This document shows positions 26,426 to 35,079 of a DNA stretch of 64,000 nucleotides, piece after piece (position 1 is the first letter of the stretch; every line of letters begins with the position of its first letter). The stretch covers positions 416,712 to 480,711 of the forward strand of contig JAUXYJ010000054.1 in NCBI GenBank assembly GCA_030694465.1, read 5' to 3'. Below the pieces are notes generated by a model. It was not told the DNA's origin, searched no databases, and worked only from the letters and a program-made list of their open reading frames with translations. The translations under genes and the position numbers were made by a program. The stretch is from Deltaproteobacteria bacterium. GTDB lineage: Bacteria; Myxococcota_A; Polyangia; Polyangiales; Ga0077539.

Positions 26426-27727
26426 ATGGACTGGGCAGAGAAGATTCGATCGAGAGATGTTCACGTCGTTGTCATTGGCATTGGCTATGTAGGCCTGCCT
26501 CTGGTGCTCGAGTTCGCGAAGGCGGGCTTTCGAGTCACTGGCTATGACAAAGACCCACGCAAGGTTGAGAAGCTCTCCCGAGGAGAGAGCTACATCGAGG
26601 ATATTTCCTCGGATTCATTGCGTCCACACGTGAGCGAGGGGCGGCTCAAGGCGACGCTCGAAGAGAGCGTACTGGCCACGGCAGACGCGATTGTGGTCTG
26701 CGTGCCCACGCCGCTCAACAAGACCAAAGAGCCAGACATGTCCTACATCGCGGCGGCGACCGATGCCATCGCGCGACACTTTCAGCCTGGCCAGTGCGTG
26801 ATCCTCGAGTCCACGACGTACCCCGGTACCACCAAAGAGCTGGTCGCGCCGATGCTTGAGCGCGTGGGCGCGGTCATCGGAGAGACACTTTTTCTCGCGT
26901 TTTCACCCGAGCGCGTAGATCCAGCCAACGAAACCTACGGCACCCGCAACACACCCAAAGTGATCGGCGGCGCCACACCCAAGTGTCTCGACACCTGCGT
27001 TGCGCTCTACAGCCAGATCATCGACACGGTGGTCCCGGTCTCTTCGACGGACGCGGCAGAGATGGTCAAGCTCCTCGAGAACACGTTTCGAGCGGTCAAC
27101 ATCGGCCTCGTCAACGAGGTCGCGATCATGTGCCACAAGCTCAACATCGATGTCTGGGAGATCATTGACGCGGCGGCCACCAAGCCGTTTGGCTTTATGA
27201 AGTTCACGCCCGGGCCTGGTCTTGGCGGACACTGCATCCCTGTGGATCCGCTCTACCTCTCGTGGAAGCTCCGCGCGCTCAAGTACACCGCGCAGTTCAT
27301 TGAGCTCGCAGACGACATCAACTCGAACATGCCGAGCTACGTTGTCCAGCGTGCGACCGACGCGCTCAATGCTCACTCCCGCTCGGTCCGTGGCTCGAAG
27401 ATCTTGATCGTGGGCGTAGCCTACAAGCGCGACGTCAGCGATATGCGCGAGTCGCCCGCCATCGACGTGATCGAGCTGTTGCACCAAAAGGGCGCCGAGA
27501 TCGCGTTTGTAGACCCATTTGTGCCAGTGTTTTCAGAGGGCACTGTCACTCTGAATTCGTTGACCAAAGACGTCGACGCGAGTGAGTTTGATCTCACGAT
27601 TATCGTGACCGATCACACCGATTTTGACTACGAGCGGCTCGTAAGACAGTCCAAACTCGTCCTCGATACACGCAACGCGACTCGCAAGCTCAAGGACATC
27701 CCTGCGGGTCGTGTAGTGAAGCTCTAG
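26426..27727 (+). CDS. UDP-N-acetyl-hexosamine / UDP-glucose 6-dehydrogenase family
   Basis: 433 residues from the ATG at 26426; in-frame starts at 26381 or further upstream would add tails without homology. The Rossmann motif VVVIGIGYVGLPLVLEFAK lies at the N-terminus, followed by VCVPTPLNKTKEPDMSY and ESTTYPGTTKEL. The catalytic Cys is in GPGLGGHCIPVDPLYL. The C-terminal domain has ILIVGVAYKRDVSDMRESPA. Residues such as GGHCIPVDP favour the WbpA/TviB (UDP-GlcNAc or UDP-GalNAc) branch over UDP-glucose. The product would be a uronic acid sugar for surface glycan. Confidence 0.92.
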   Translation: MDWAEKIRSRDVHVVVIGIGYVGLPLVLEFAKAGFRVTGYDKDPRKVEKLSRGESYIEDISSDSLRPHVSEGRLKATLEESVLATADAIVVCVPTPLNKTKEPDMSYIAAATDAIARHFQPGQCVILESTTYPGTTKELVAPMLERVGAVIGETLFLAFSPERVDPANETYGTRNTPKVIGGATPKCLDTCVALYSQIIDTVVPVSSTDAAEMVKLLENTFRAVNIGLVNEVAIMCHKLNIDVWEIIDAAATKPFGFMKFTPGPGLGGHCIPVDPLYLSWKLRALKYTAQFIELADDINSNMPSYVVQRATDALNAHSRSVRGSKILIVGVAYKRDVSDMRESPAIDVIELLHQKGAEIAFVDPFVPVFSEGTVTLNSLTKDVDASEFDLTIIVTDHTDFDYERLVRQSKLVLDTRNATRKLKDIPAGRVVKL

Positions 27728-27778
27728 TGATTCGACGCGGGCTCCCCGGTTGAATGGATGGATTGCTGGTAGTTCGAC

Positions 27779-28906
27779 GTGACAGCGCCCCAAGAATCCC
27801 CCCTTCCTAGCGAAGTCTCACAACAAACAGCCCGTAAATCCGCGCTGCGCAAGCTCACCATTCGAGGCGTGCTGTCGCTCGGGGTCGGCGCGCTTTTCAT
27901 TGTGTTTATGCGGCGGACTGGGCTCGATCTAGCGCCTGATCCGTCGCACTTTCGGCACGTCAAGTGGTGGACCGTCGCTGCCTATTTCGGGCTCTACAGC
28001 GTGGTCCACTATTTTCGCGCCGTCCGCTGGGACTACCTGCTGCGACCCATCGCGCGTGTCCCCACTCGCCGTGTGATCGCGATCAGCTTCGTGGGATTTC
28101 TCGCGATTATGCTCTTGCCGTTTCGCATGGGAGAGGTGGTCCGTCCCTTTCTCATCCGCGAGCGTGGGCGTATCAGCGGCTCGGCGGCCATGGGGACCAT
28201 CGCGGCCGAACGAGTCCTCGATGGGCTCTACGTGGCGCTCTTGTTGGCTGGCGCGCTCGCGCTCGTGCCGCGGCTCCCGTTGGAGGGCGTCACCATCGGA
28301 GGCTTCGCCGTCGCCAACGTCCCGCGACTCGGGATGCTGTTGGTCGTGGGCTTCGCAGGGGCGCTCGTCACGCTCGGCATGTTTCTTTGGCAAAGGGCCT
28401 TCGCGGTCAAGCTCACGCGCACCATCGTGGGCGCGTTTTCGCACTCGCTCGCAGAGAAGCTTGAGCGCAAAGTGAGCGATTTGGCTGACGGATTGCGTGC
28501 CATCCCAGACCCACGGCTGATGGTGCCCTTCACGCTCCAGACCCTCGCGTACTGGTGCGCCAACGCGTTGACCATGTGGCTGTTGGGGTGGGGCTGCGGG
28601 TTGCCCATGGGGGTCGGTCACGCGTTCGCGGTGATGGGCGTCCTCGCGATGGGGATCTTAATGCCCAGCGCTCCGGGTCTGTTTGGGGCGTTTCAGTTTA
28701 GCGTGTTCGCAGCGTTGACCATGTATTTTCCAAGGCAGATCGTCGAGGAGCAGGGCGCCGCTTATGTCTTCTTGATGTACGTCTGTCAGCTGGTCTTTCA
28801 CTTGCTCGCGGGGATCATTCCGATCTTCACCGAGAAGCTCAACGTGCTGGATGCGATCGCAAGTGTTGAGCGTGGCGGCTCAGATCAGACCACTCCGCCC
28901 GCGTGA
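27779..28906 (+). CDS. Lysylphosphatidylglycerol-synthase-like (UPF0104) membrane protein
   Basis: 375 residues from a GTG, with about eight TM segments. Family features include RAVRWDYLLRP, FLAIMLLPFRMGEVVRPFL, GTIAAERVLDGLYVALLL and a late LMPSAPGLFGAFQFSVFAAL, typical of the flippase-like integral membrane part of MprF and of AglD/GtrA-like proteins. No lysyltransferase domain is attached, so it may be a lipid or glycolipid transporter. The N-terminal 30 residues are cytoplasmic. It lies 51 bases after the dehydrogenase gene, probably in one operon. Confidence 0.85.
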   Translation: MTAPQESPLPSEVSQQTARKSALRKLTIRGVLSLGVGALFIVFMRRTGLDLAPDPSHFRHVKWWTVAAYFGLYSVVHYFRAVRWDYLLRPIARVPTRRVIAISFVGFLAIMLLPFRMGEVVRPFLIRERGRISGSAAMGTIAAERVLDGLYVALLLAGALALVPRLPLEGVTIGGFAVANVPRLGMLLVVGFAGALVTLGMFLWQRAFAVKLTRTIVGAFSHSLAEKLERKVSDLADGLRAIPDPRLMVPFTLQTLAYWCANALTMWLLGWGCGLPMGVGHAFAVMGVLAMGILMPSAPGLFGAFQFSVFAALTMYFPRQIVEEQGAAYVFLMYVCQLVFHLLAGIIPIFTEKLNVLDAIASVERGGSDQTTPPA

Positions 28907-28979
28907 CCGCGGTGACCTCGCGAGGGGCGCGCTTGCTGAAAACTGGCGTCGAGGTCCCCCACTGTGACACCGCTAGCGT

Positions 28980-29534
28980 GTGAACCTTACGCGCGCACGA
29001 GTCTCTCGCAGAAGCTCTTGTCTATTGCCAATCGCTGCTGCGATTTCGCTAGCGATTGTGCCAAGCGTGGCGCAAGCGCGGTCCAGCGTAGACATCCCGT
29101 ATCCCAGCGAACAAGCGTGGAACTCGGTCGTCCGACTCATCCGCGTTGATTTTGGCTTTGTGATCACCGAGCGCGATCGTGAGTCGGGTTTTCTGATGTT
29201 TACCTACCGCGACACGACGCGCAGCTCCCCCGGCTCGGTCGAGCTGGTCTCGACCGAGGTCAACGGCGTGCCCGGCGTGCGCGTAGTGGTTCAGGTCAAC
29301 GCCATGCCAACCTACGCAGAGCGGCATCTCTTGACGCGACTAGATCGTAAACTCCACGAAGATTATGGCGAGCCGCGCGTGCGCGTGCGTCCGGAAGAAC
29401 GCCCAAGAGAACGCGATCGGGAGGGGCGCCCGCGAGAGGGCAGCGGAGAAACACCACAGCCGCCGGCGACCCCGCCCACCAGCGATTCGTCGAACTCACG
29501 TGCGCCAAACTCGTCAGACGACGCGCCGCGTTAG
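28980..29534 (+). CDS. Secreted protein with Arg/Glu/Pro/Ser-rich tail
   Basis: 184 residues from a GTG. Signal peptide ends near SVAQARSS (about residue 34). The globular part (about 35-120) alternates strands and helices (EQAWNSVVRLIRVDFGFVI, SGFLMFTYRDTT), similar to BamC-like or other periplasmic alpha/beta domains. The last 60 residues are a charged, low-complexity tail rich in Arg, Glu, Pro and Ser. No family assigned. Confidence 0.7.
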   Translation: MNLTRARVSRRSSCLLPIAAAISLAIVPSVAQARSSVDIPYPSEQAWNSVVRLIRVDFGFVITERDRESGFLMFTYRDTTRSSPGSVELVSTEVNGVPGVRVVVQVNAMPTYAERHLLTRLDRKLHEDYGEPRVRVRPEERPRERDREGRPREGSGETPQPPATPPTSDSSNSRAPNSSDDAPR

Positions 29535-29636
29535 CCTGAAAATTCAGTGGCCAAGTAGCTCCGTCACTTCAACAGAGTGTCACGATTTGGTCACTACGAA
29601 ATCTCGGCGCACAAATGGTGGCACCTTGCGCGTGCA

Positions 29637-30278
29637 ATGACTGAAGGAAGCTCGTTCGGACCCAAAGTTGGACCCATTCGCTACTGGATTGGCAAGCTCT
29701 GGCTCAAGGCATTTGGCTGGCAAACCGTCGGCGAGGTGCCGCCCATCGACAAGGCCGTGTTTGTCGCGAATCCGCACACCACAGGCTGGGATCTTCCATT
29801 TACTTTGGCCGTCGCGTGGTCGCTACGAATGAACGTGTCGTGGGCCGGCAAGAGCTCACTCTTTCGCGGGCCACTGAAGTACTTCTTCAGAGCGCTCGGC
29901 GGAGTCTCGATTGAGCGAAGCAAACGCGCGAGCCAGGTTGACTCCATCGCAGAAGCCATCACCCGCGAAGACCGTGTCTTTTTGGTGATCGCCCCCGCAG
30001 GAACGCGCAAGCGTCGCGACCACTGGAAGTCAGGATTTTATCACATCGCGCGCAAGGCCAACGTCCCCATGCTGTTGGCGTTCATGGACTACTCGCGCAA
30101 GCGCGGTGGACTTGGACCTGCGTTCACTCCGACCGGTGACATCCGTGCAGATATGAATCGGATCCGTGCCTTCTACGACGGCGTTGAGGGCAAGTACCCC
30201 AACAACGCGAGCATCATTCGCCTCCGCGAAGAAGATGACGCCGTCGCACCGATGCAGCTCGCAGAAGCTGCCGAATAA
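29637..30278 (+). CDS. PlsC-like glycerol-phosphate acyltransferase with altered motif
   Basis: 213 residues from the ATG at 29637; a GTG at 29577 is an alternative, and neither has a clear ribosome site. The catalytic HX4D motif is present in VANPHTTGWDLPF. A motif II-like GGVSIERSK follows. The motif normally reading PEGTR is PAGTR here, in VIAPAGTRKRRDHWKSGF. The family transfers acyl chains to lysophosphatidic acid or similar lipids at the inner membrane. The Glu-to-Ala change may reduce activity or shift substrate. Confidence 0.83.
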   Translation: MTEGSSFGPKVGPIRYWIGKLWLKAFGWQTVGEVPPIDKAVFVANPHTTGWDLPFTLAVAWSLRMNVSWAGKSSLFRGPLKYFFRALGGVSIERSKRASQVDSIAEAITREDRVFLVIAPAGTRKRRDHWKSGFYHIARKANVPMLLAFMDYSRKRGGLGPAFTPTGDIRADMNRIRAFYDGVEGKYPNNASIIRLREEDDAVAPMQLAEAAE

Positions 30279-30312
30279 GCGACCTTTGCGAGGGGGGAGA
30301 TTGAGCGAGAGC

Positions 30313-30906
30313 TCAGCGTCGTGTGCTGTTGTTGTCCTCGATGAGGACCACTCGCTCCGTTCCGTCGGCGGGGATCAGCCCTGCCGCTTCGCGTACGCGT
30401 CGTTCGAGTGAGGGGCTCTGGGGCGAGAGATGCCAGTGCGCTCGGAGCGCACCTTCGGAGTCAGTGTACCATTTGACAAACAAGATCCATGAGCCGGTTT
30501 GCAGGCGTTCTTGTCGTCCAGACACGGTGTTATAGCCAGGCTGTCCCTGCGCGACACGCAGCGAGACGCGGCGCTCTTCGGGCGCTGTCCCGCGCAAGAT
30601 CTCAGTCACGGCGGCGGTCAATCGAATACTCTGGCTGCCATCTGGATCGAGGCTCACCGTGACCGTCTCGATGCGACAGACCGCCACGAGATCCGCCGTG
30701 CGCGAGAGCGAATTGAGCTGCGTGGTGAAGTCCGCTGCGAGCCGACCTCCGAGATCGTCGAGGCTGCTCAGATAGTCGACCGAGTCGTCAAAGAGCAGTG
30801 CGTGCTCGGCGCTGAATGGAGAACTGGGCCGAATCCCAGGCCGGGACGCGCACGCCGGAACTGAAAGCGCGAGTAACGAGAGAGCGAGGACGGTTCGAGC
30901 CTTCAT
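30313..30906 (-). CDS. Putative lipoprotein
   Basis: 197 residues. Signal sequence MKARTVLALSLLALSVPACAS ends in a lipobox-like Cys (the Pro two residues before the Cys is atypical). The mature protein has about 100 residues of beta-strand pattern (RIETVTVSLDPDGSQSIRLTAAV, RRVSLRVAQGQPGY, TGSWILFVKWY). No recognised family. It is convergent with the acyltransferase gene. Confidence 0.68.
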   Translation of the reverse strand: MKARTVLALSLLALSVPACASRPGIRPSSPFSAEHALLFDDSVDYLSSLDDLGGRLAADFTTQLNSLSRTADLVAVCRIETVTVSLDPDGSQSIRLTAAVTEILRGTAPEERRVSLRVAQGQPGYNTVSGRQERLQTGSWILFVKWYTDSEGALRAHWHLSPQSPSLERRVREAAGLIPADGTERVVLIEDNNSTRR

Positions 30907-31011
30907 AAATTCGTGCTTTTCGTATCATTGCGGGTGGTTGCCGTCCAAGCGCATCGTCCGCGGACTGAGAATCCGCTGTGACGGCCTCAAACAGCTGCGC
31001 GAAGACTTTGC

Positions 31012-32043
31012 CTATTCAAAACACCGCAATTCGGGGCGAGGCTGAAGCTCTCGTTGGCGCAGAAGAAACTCTCTAAAATCTACTGGCATCGGCGCGGTGA
31101 TCTCGAGCAATCGACGCGATCGCGGATGCTCAAATGTGAGCGATTCTGCATGCAGAGCCTGCCGAGGCATCTCAAGTTCGGCGGTCTGTTCGGGTGTCAT
31201 TCGGCCCTCGATGCTTGCGATAAACAAGGACGGGTCGTGCGCATAGAGCTTGTCGCCTACGATGGGGTGTCCGACGTGGGCGAGATGCACTCGAATCTGA
31301 TGCTGTCGGCCCGTCCTCGGAGAGCAACGCACGAGCGAATGCCGAGCGAGCCGCTCAATCACGTCAAAGCCCGTCATCGCGGTCAGGCCATCCGCGGTCA
31401 CGTGCATCAACACGCCCACTTCGTGGTTCGCGAGCGCCAGCGGAGCGTTTACGACAAACGAATCAAGCGGCGGCAGACCTCGCACAATCGCTAAGTATTT
31501 CTTGTTCATTTCGCGCTCTGCGAAGGCGCGTTTGAGCTGCTGTTCGTCCGCAAGGTTTCGCGCTGCGACGAGCACTCCCGAGGTCTCTTTGTCCAAGCGA
31601 TGACACAGACGGACCGCGTTGGCTCCGTATCTCTCGTCAAGCACGGCGGTGACCGTGTTGCGAAGATAACGTGCGGTGGGATGTACTGGCAGACCCGCTG
31701 GCTTGTTGATCACAACGATCGCTTCGTCTTCGTAGAGAATTTCGATCTCGCGTGGTGCCTCGGGCTCGTCCCACTTTGGCCGATAGAGGACGATCTTTTC
31801 GCCGGTGCGGACGATCTTGGCCGGTGAGAGCTTGCGACCGGTGTGATCAAACGAAAAATGCCGCGCGATCTTGTTCGCCTTGCTGCGCGACATTCGAGGC
31901 AATTGACTGACAATAAATCGATCAAGCCGAACGTTTGCGCGTTCGGGAGCCACCGAAAACAGCGTCGCAACGGCGTCCCGAGGGATCTCGTCCGGCCAAA
32001 CAAATTCCACGTCAGCGCTCTCAAACACGTCACCTAGACGCAT
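31012..32043 (-). CDS. RluA-family 23S rRNA/tRNA pseudouridine synthase
   Basis: 343 residues. An S4-like RNA-binding domain occupies about 36-95 (VRLDRFIVSQLPRMSRSKANK). The catalytic domain shows DEAIVVINKPAGLPVHPT, then CHRLDKETSGVLV with catalytic Asp151, and RTGRQHQIRVHLAHVGHPIVGDKLY, the usual RluA/RluD signatures. It isomerises uridine to pseudouridine in RNA. The N-terminal 30 residues form an unusual extension. RluA/C/D specificity cannot be fixed from sequence alone. Confidence 0.94.
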   Translation of the reverse strand: MRLGDVFESADVEFVWPDEIPRDAVATLFSVAPERANVRLDRFIVSQLPRMSRSKANKIARHFSFDHTGRKLSPAKIVRTGEKIVLYRPKWDEPEAPREIEILYEDEAIVVINKPAGLPVHPTARYLRNTVTAVLDERYGANAVRLCHRLDKETSGVLVAARNLADEQQLKRAFAEREMNKKYLAIVRGLPPLDSFVVNAPLALANHEVGVLMHVTADGLTAMTGFDVIERLARHSLVRCSPRTGRQHQIRVHLAHVGHPIVGDKLYAHDPSLFIASIEGRMTPEQTAELEMPRQALHAESLTFEHPRSRRLLEITAPMPVDFREFLLRQRELQPRPELRCFE

Positions 32044-32130
32044 AGGTCACCCACGCTCTGCGCACAAGCGCGGGCACAAACGGGTCAACAACTCGCGTCC
32101 ACCTGGGACGATGGTAGGACGTTACGTGCG

Positions 32131-35073
32131 TTGACTAGCGTGTCCGATCACCCGCCGCTGCCCCCCGAGAGCCCCTCGCGATGGGTACGTTTGCTCATCG
32201 TCGCGCTCCAGCGCGCTGGATATTGGGCGGGATTTCTCTCTGCGCTTGCGATCACCGACACTGCGCGAAGGGCGACTCAGCAGGTCTCATGGGTGCCAGG
32301 CTCTGCCAGCGCGACGCTCAGGACTGAGCGATCGAGTGTGCGCGACGATCGCCCCGCCGCGCAGCTTGAGATCCGCGCCGTGAACGAGGGCGGTGTCTCG
32401 ATCGCAGGCGCAGTGGTGGATTTGCTTTGGATTCATGAAGGCCGCGCGATTTCGGTCGCGCGCGCGGTGACGGGTGAGTCCGAGACGGTGCGATTCGAGG
32501 ATGTTCCGGTCGGTACGGTGGTGCTGGTTGCGCAGGCCAGCGGGAGGGCACGTGGGTTTGTCACCGAAGACCTGAGTCCTGGTGCCAACCCCGCGCTCAC
32601 GATTACGCTCGAACCCGAGGCGACACTCGAGGGACATCTGTTCGCAGCGGGGAGCGGCGAGACACGCACACCGCTTGGCGGAGTGGTGGTTCGTGCGGTT
32701 CAAGACGGTGGATCCGTCGAGCCTCCCTTCGCCATTCGCTCAAGCGCGGATGGGTCTTTTTTGCTCAACGGACTGCGCCCCGGAACGTACCGAGTCGAGG
32801 TAGACGACGCCCGCTTCGAGGCGGTCGTGCGTCGCGCGGTGCCCGTCCCCTCGCGCGGCATGGAGATCTCGCTGAGGGCAATGGCCGAGCTCGACGTCAC
32901 CGTGCGTTTGGCGAGTGGAAATCCAGCAGAAAACGCCTCAGTCACTATCGCTGGGAGCGGCCTATGGCCGGCTCGCGCGGCCCGAACCGACGCGCTCGGC
33001 CACGTGATTTTGCGGCGTGTTCCGTCCGGTGTCTACGAACTGCGAGCCACACGCGAGACCTTGGTCGCCGAGCCCGTCGCGCCTTTGATCCTCGAGCCTG
33101 GCGCGCACCAGAGCGCATCACTCACGCTCGGCGAGGGCTCGACGCTGCGAGGCACCATCGTCGACGCACAGACTCAGCGGCCGATCGCGAGCGCTCGCTT
33201 GGTCATCGCCGAGGACGCGTTGTCGTCTCAGCCGCTCGCGCTTCAGGCCACACCCCAGGGCAGCTTCGTTGCGACGGGGCTGCTGCGCCGATCGCACCTC
33301 GTGAGCGCGCGAGCCGCTGGGTTTGTGCCGCAGGTGGGCGTACGCGTGATGCCCGATGGCGCAGAGCCCGTGGTGGTCGCGCTCGATCGCGAGGTCATCG
33401 TGGAGGGACGCGTTGTAGACGGCCGCGGGAGACCCATCGCGAACGCACAAGTTGAGCTCTCTACGGTGGATCTCGATGGGCGCGTTGCCTTCGTAAGCGC
33501 GGCTGCGAGGACCTTTCGAGATGCCCTCTTCGAGAGACAACTACGCGGACCGACGCCCCTGCAGCCGGGCGGAGAGCTTGGTGTCACGGTGGGTAGAGTC
33601 CCGAGAATTCCGCTGGATCCTTCGCAGAGCCCTTCGGTATTGCTGAGCGATTCTGCTGGCGAAACCGGATTTGTAACCGACAGTCGCGGGGCCTTTCGGG
33701 TCTCAGAGATCGCTCCCGGGATGGTCCGGGTCATCGCGGTGCATCCGGCCTATGTGCGGGCAGAGAGCGTCACGCGAGCCACACGTGCGGGCGAGACGGT
33801 CCCGTTCGAAATCGTGTTGCACGAAGGCGGGACCCTCGACGGAAGGCTCGTCGACGGACGCGGATTTGCGCTGGGATCGCAGCTCGTAGAGGTCCGAGTC
33901 GAACGAGACCCCACCATTCGCAGGGTATTCACGGGTCGAGATGGGACCTTTCGGGTGCCCTCGCTCCTCGGTCGCTGTGCAGTGTACGCCGTGATCCAAG
34001 GCCACCCGGTCGCGCGGCGCGAAGTGCAAATCGATGACGGTCAGACGGTCACCGTCGAGCTCGTCACGGACGGACAGACTCGGAGGGTGCGTGGTCGAGT
34101 CGTCGATCGGCGTGGATTTCCGCTCGGCGGCGTGGATTTGACGGTCACCGCAGGGGGCGCCGTCGCGCGCGCCGTCAGCGAACCCGACGGTAGCTTCGAG
34201 GCCCTCGCGACTGGACACGAGACGCTCGTGATCGAGGCGAGACACCCAAGGTTTGCTCCTAGAGTCGTGCGGGTCACGGACGCGACCGACGAGACCCGCA
34301 TTGAGCTTGAGCCGGGTGCAACCGTCAGCGTGAGCATCAATGCGCGAGCGTGCAGCCAGCGTGACGTGACCGTCGAGCTCCGGACGCCCTGCGGTCCATT
34401 GCGTCGCACGGGACGCCCCGAGTCCACGCATCGCTTTGAGGGTGTATGTGCTGGGCGGCTCGAAGCGATCGCGACGGCCGAGGGCTGCGTGCCTGCGCGG
34501 ACGACCGGGACGTGTCGAGCCGAACAGCTGGTTGAGCTCTCGACCCTCGAGCTCGTCGCAGGAGGCGCTGTAGAGGGCGAGGTGGTCGACCGTGATGGGC
34601 AACCCATCCCCGGCGCTGAACTGCGTCTGGAGGGCGCTGAGGGTGCCTCGCTGGGCAGAGCCGATCGGTCGGGACACTTCTCGCTCGCGACTGTGAGCGA
34701 GGGCGAGCGTCGGCTGGTCGCTGTGCATCCACTTTTGGGCCGATCCGAACCTGCCGACGTACGCGTCCTGCGAGGGACCACAGCGCGCGGAATTCGACTG
34801 CGATTCGCGCGCCCACTTGCGGGGGCCTCGGCGCAGCAGCCGGAGCAAACCTTGCGCCTCGCGATGGTTCACGAGGCGGTCACGGTGGTCCATGTCGAGA
34901 CGGGATCTTCAGCAGATCGCGCGGGGCTTCGAGCAAACGATATTGTGCGAACGGTCGATGGACAGACCCCGCGCGACGCCGAGAGTGTGTCGCGAAGGGT
35001 CAGCAATGGCGAGTCTCTCGTGCTCGAAGTCGAGCGAGACAGCGTGCGAAGGATCGTCAGACTTACACCGTAA
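32131..35073 (+). CDS. Large envelope protein: carboxypeptidase-regulatory-like repeats plus C-terminal PDZ
   Basis: 980 residues from a TTG at 32131 with GGTAGGA upstream; GTG at 32140 is an alternative. One hydrophobic segment (about 19-42) acts as signal or anchor. Residues about 70-890 consist of roughly ten beta-sandwich repeats of the carboxypeptidase regulatory type, each showing patterns like VVDGRGRPIANAQVELS, VDRRGFPLGGVDLTV and VVDRDGQPIPGAELRLEG. The last 70 residues are a PDZ domain (SSADRAGLRANDIVRTVDGQ). No peptidase domain is present. Probably a periplasmic or surface adhesive or scaffold protein. Convergent with tamB, stop codons six bases apart. Confidence 0.85.
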   Translation: MTSVSDHPPLPPESPSRWVRLLIVALQRAGYWAGFLSALAITDTARRATQQVSWVPGSASATLRTERSSVRDDRPAAQLEIRAVNEGGVSIAGAVVDLLWIHEGRAISVARAVTGESETVRFEDVPVGTVVLVAQASGRARGFVTEDLSPGANPALTITLEPEATLEGHLFAAGSGETRTPLGGVVVRAVQDGGSVEPPFAIRSSADGSFLLNGLRPGTYRVEVDDARFEAVVRRAVPVPSRGMEISLRAMAELDVTVRLASGNPAENASVTIAGSGLWPARAARTDALGHVILRRVPSGVYELRATRETLVAEPVAPLILEPGAHQSASLTLGEGSTLRGTIVDAQTQRPIASARLVIAEDALSSQPLALQATPQGSFVATGLLRRSHLVSARAAGFVPQVGVRVMPDGAEPVVVALDREVIVEGRVVDGRGRPIANAQVELSTVDLDGRVAFVSAAARTFRDALFERQLRGPTPLQPGGELGVTVGRVPRIPLDPSQSPSVLLSDSAGETGFVTDSRGAFRVSEIAPGMVRVIAVHPAYVRAESVTRATRAGETVPFEIVLHEGGTLDGRLVDGRGFALGSQLVEVRVERDPTIRRVFTGRDGTFRVPSLLGRCAVYAVIQGHPVARREVQIDDGQTVTVELVTDGQTRRVRGRVVDRRGFPLGGVDLTVTAGGAVARAVSEPDGSFEALATGHETLVIEARHPRFAPRVVRVTDATDETRIELEPGATVSVSINARACSQRDVTVELRTPCGPLRRTGRPESTHRFEGVCAGRLEAIATAEGCVPARTTGTCRAEQLVELSTLELVAGGAVEGEVVDRDGQPIPGAELRLEGAEGASLGRADRSGHFSLATVSEGERRLVAVHPLLGRSEPADVRVLRGTTARGIRLRFARPLAGASAQQPEQTLRLAMVHEAVTVVHVETGSSADRAGLRANDIVRTVDGQTPRDAESVSRRVSNGESLVLEVERDSVRRIVRLTP

Positions 35074-35079
35074 GTCTTG

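Noticed and set aside
30302..30315. Short hairpin at the convergent ends of the acyltransferase and lipoprotein genes
   Set aside because: Five-base stem without a T-tract, partly inside the lipoprotein stop; too weak to call a terminator.
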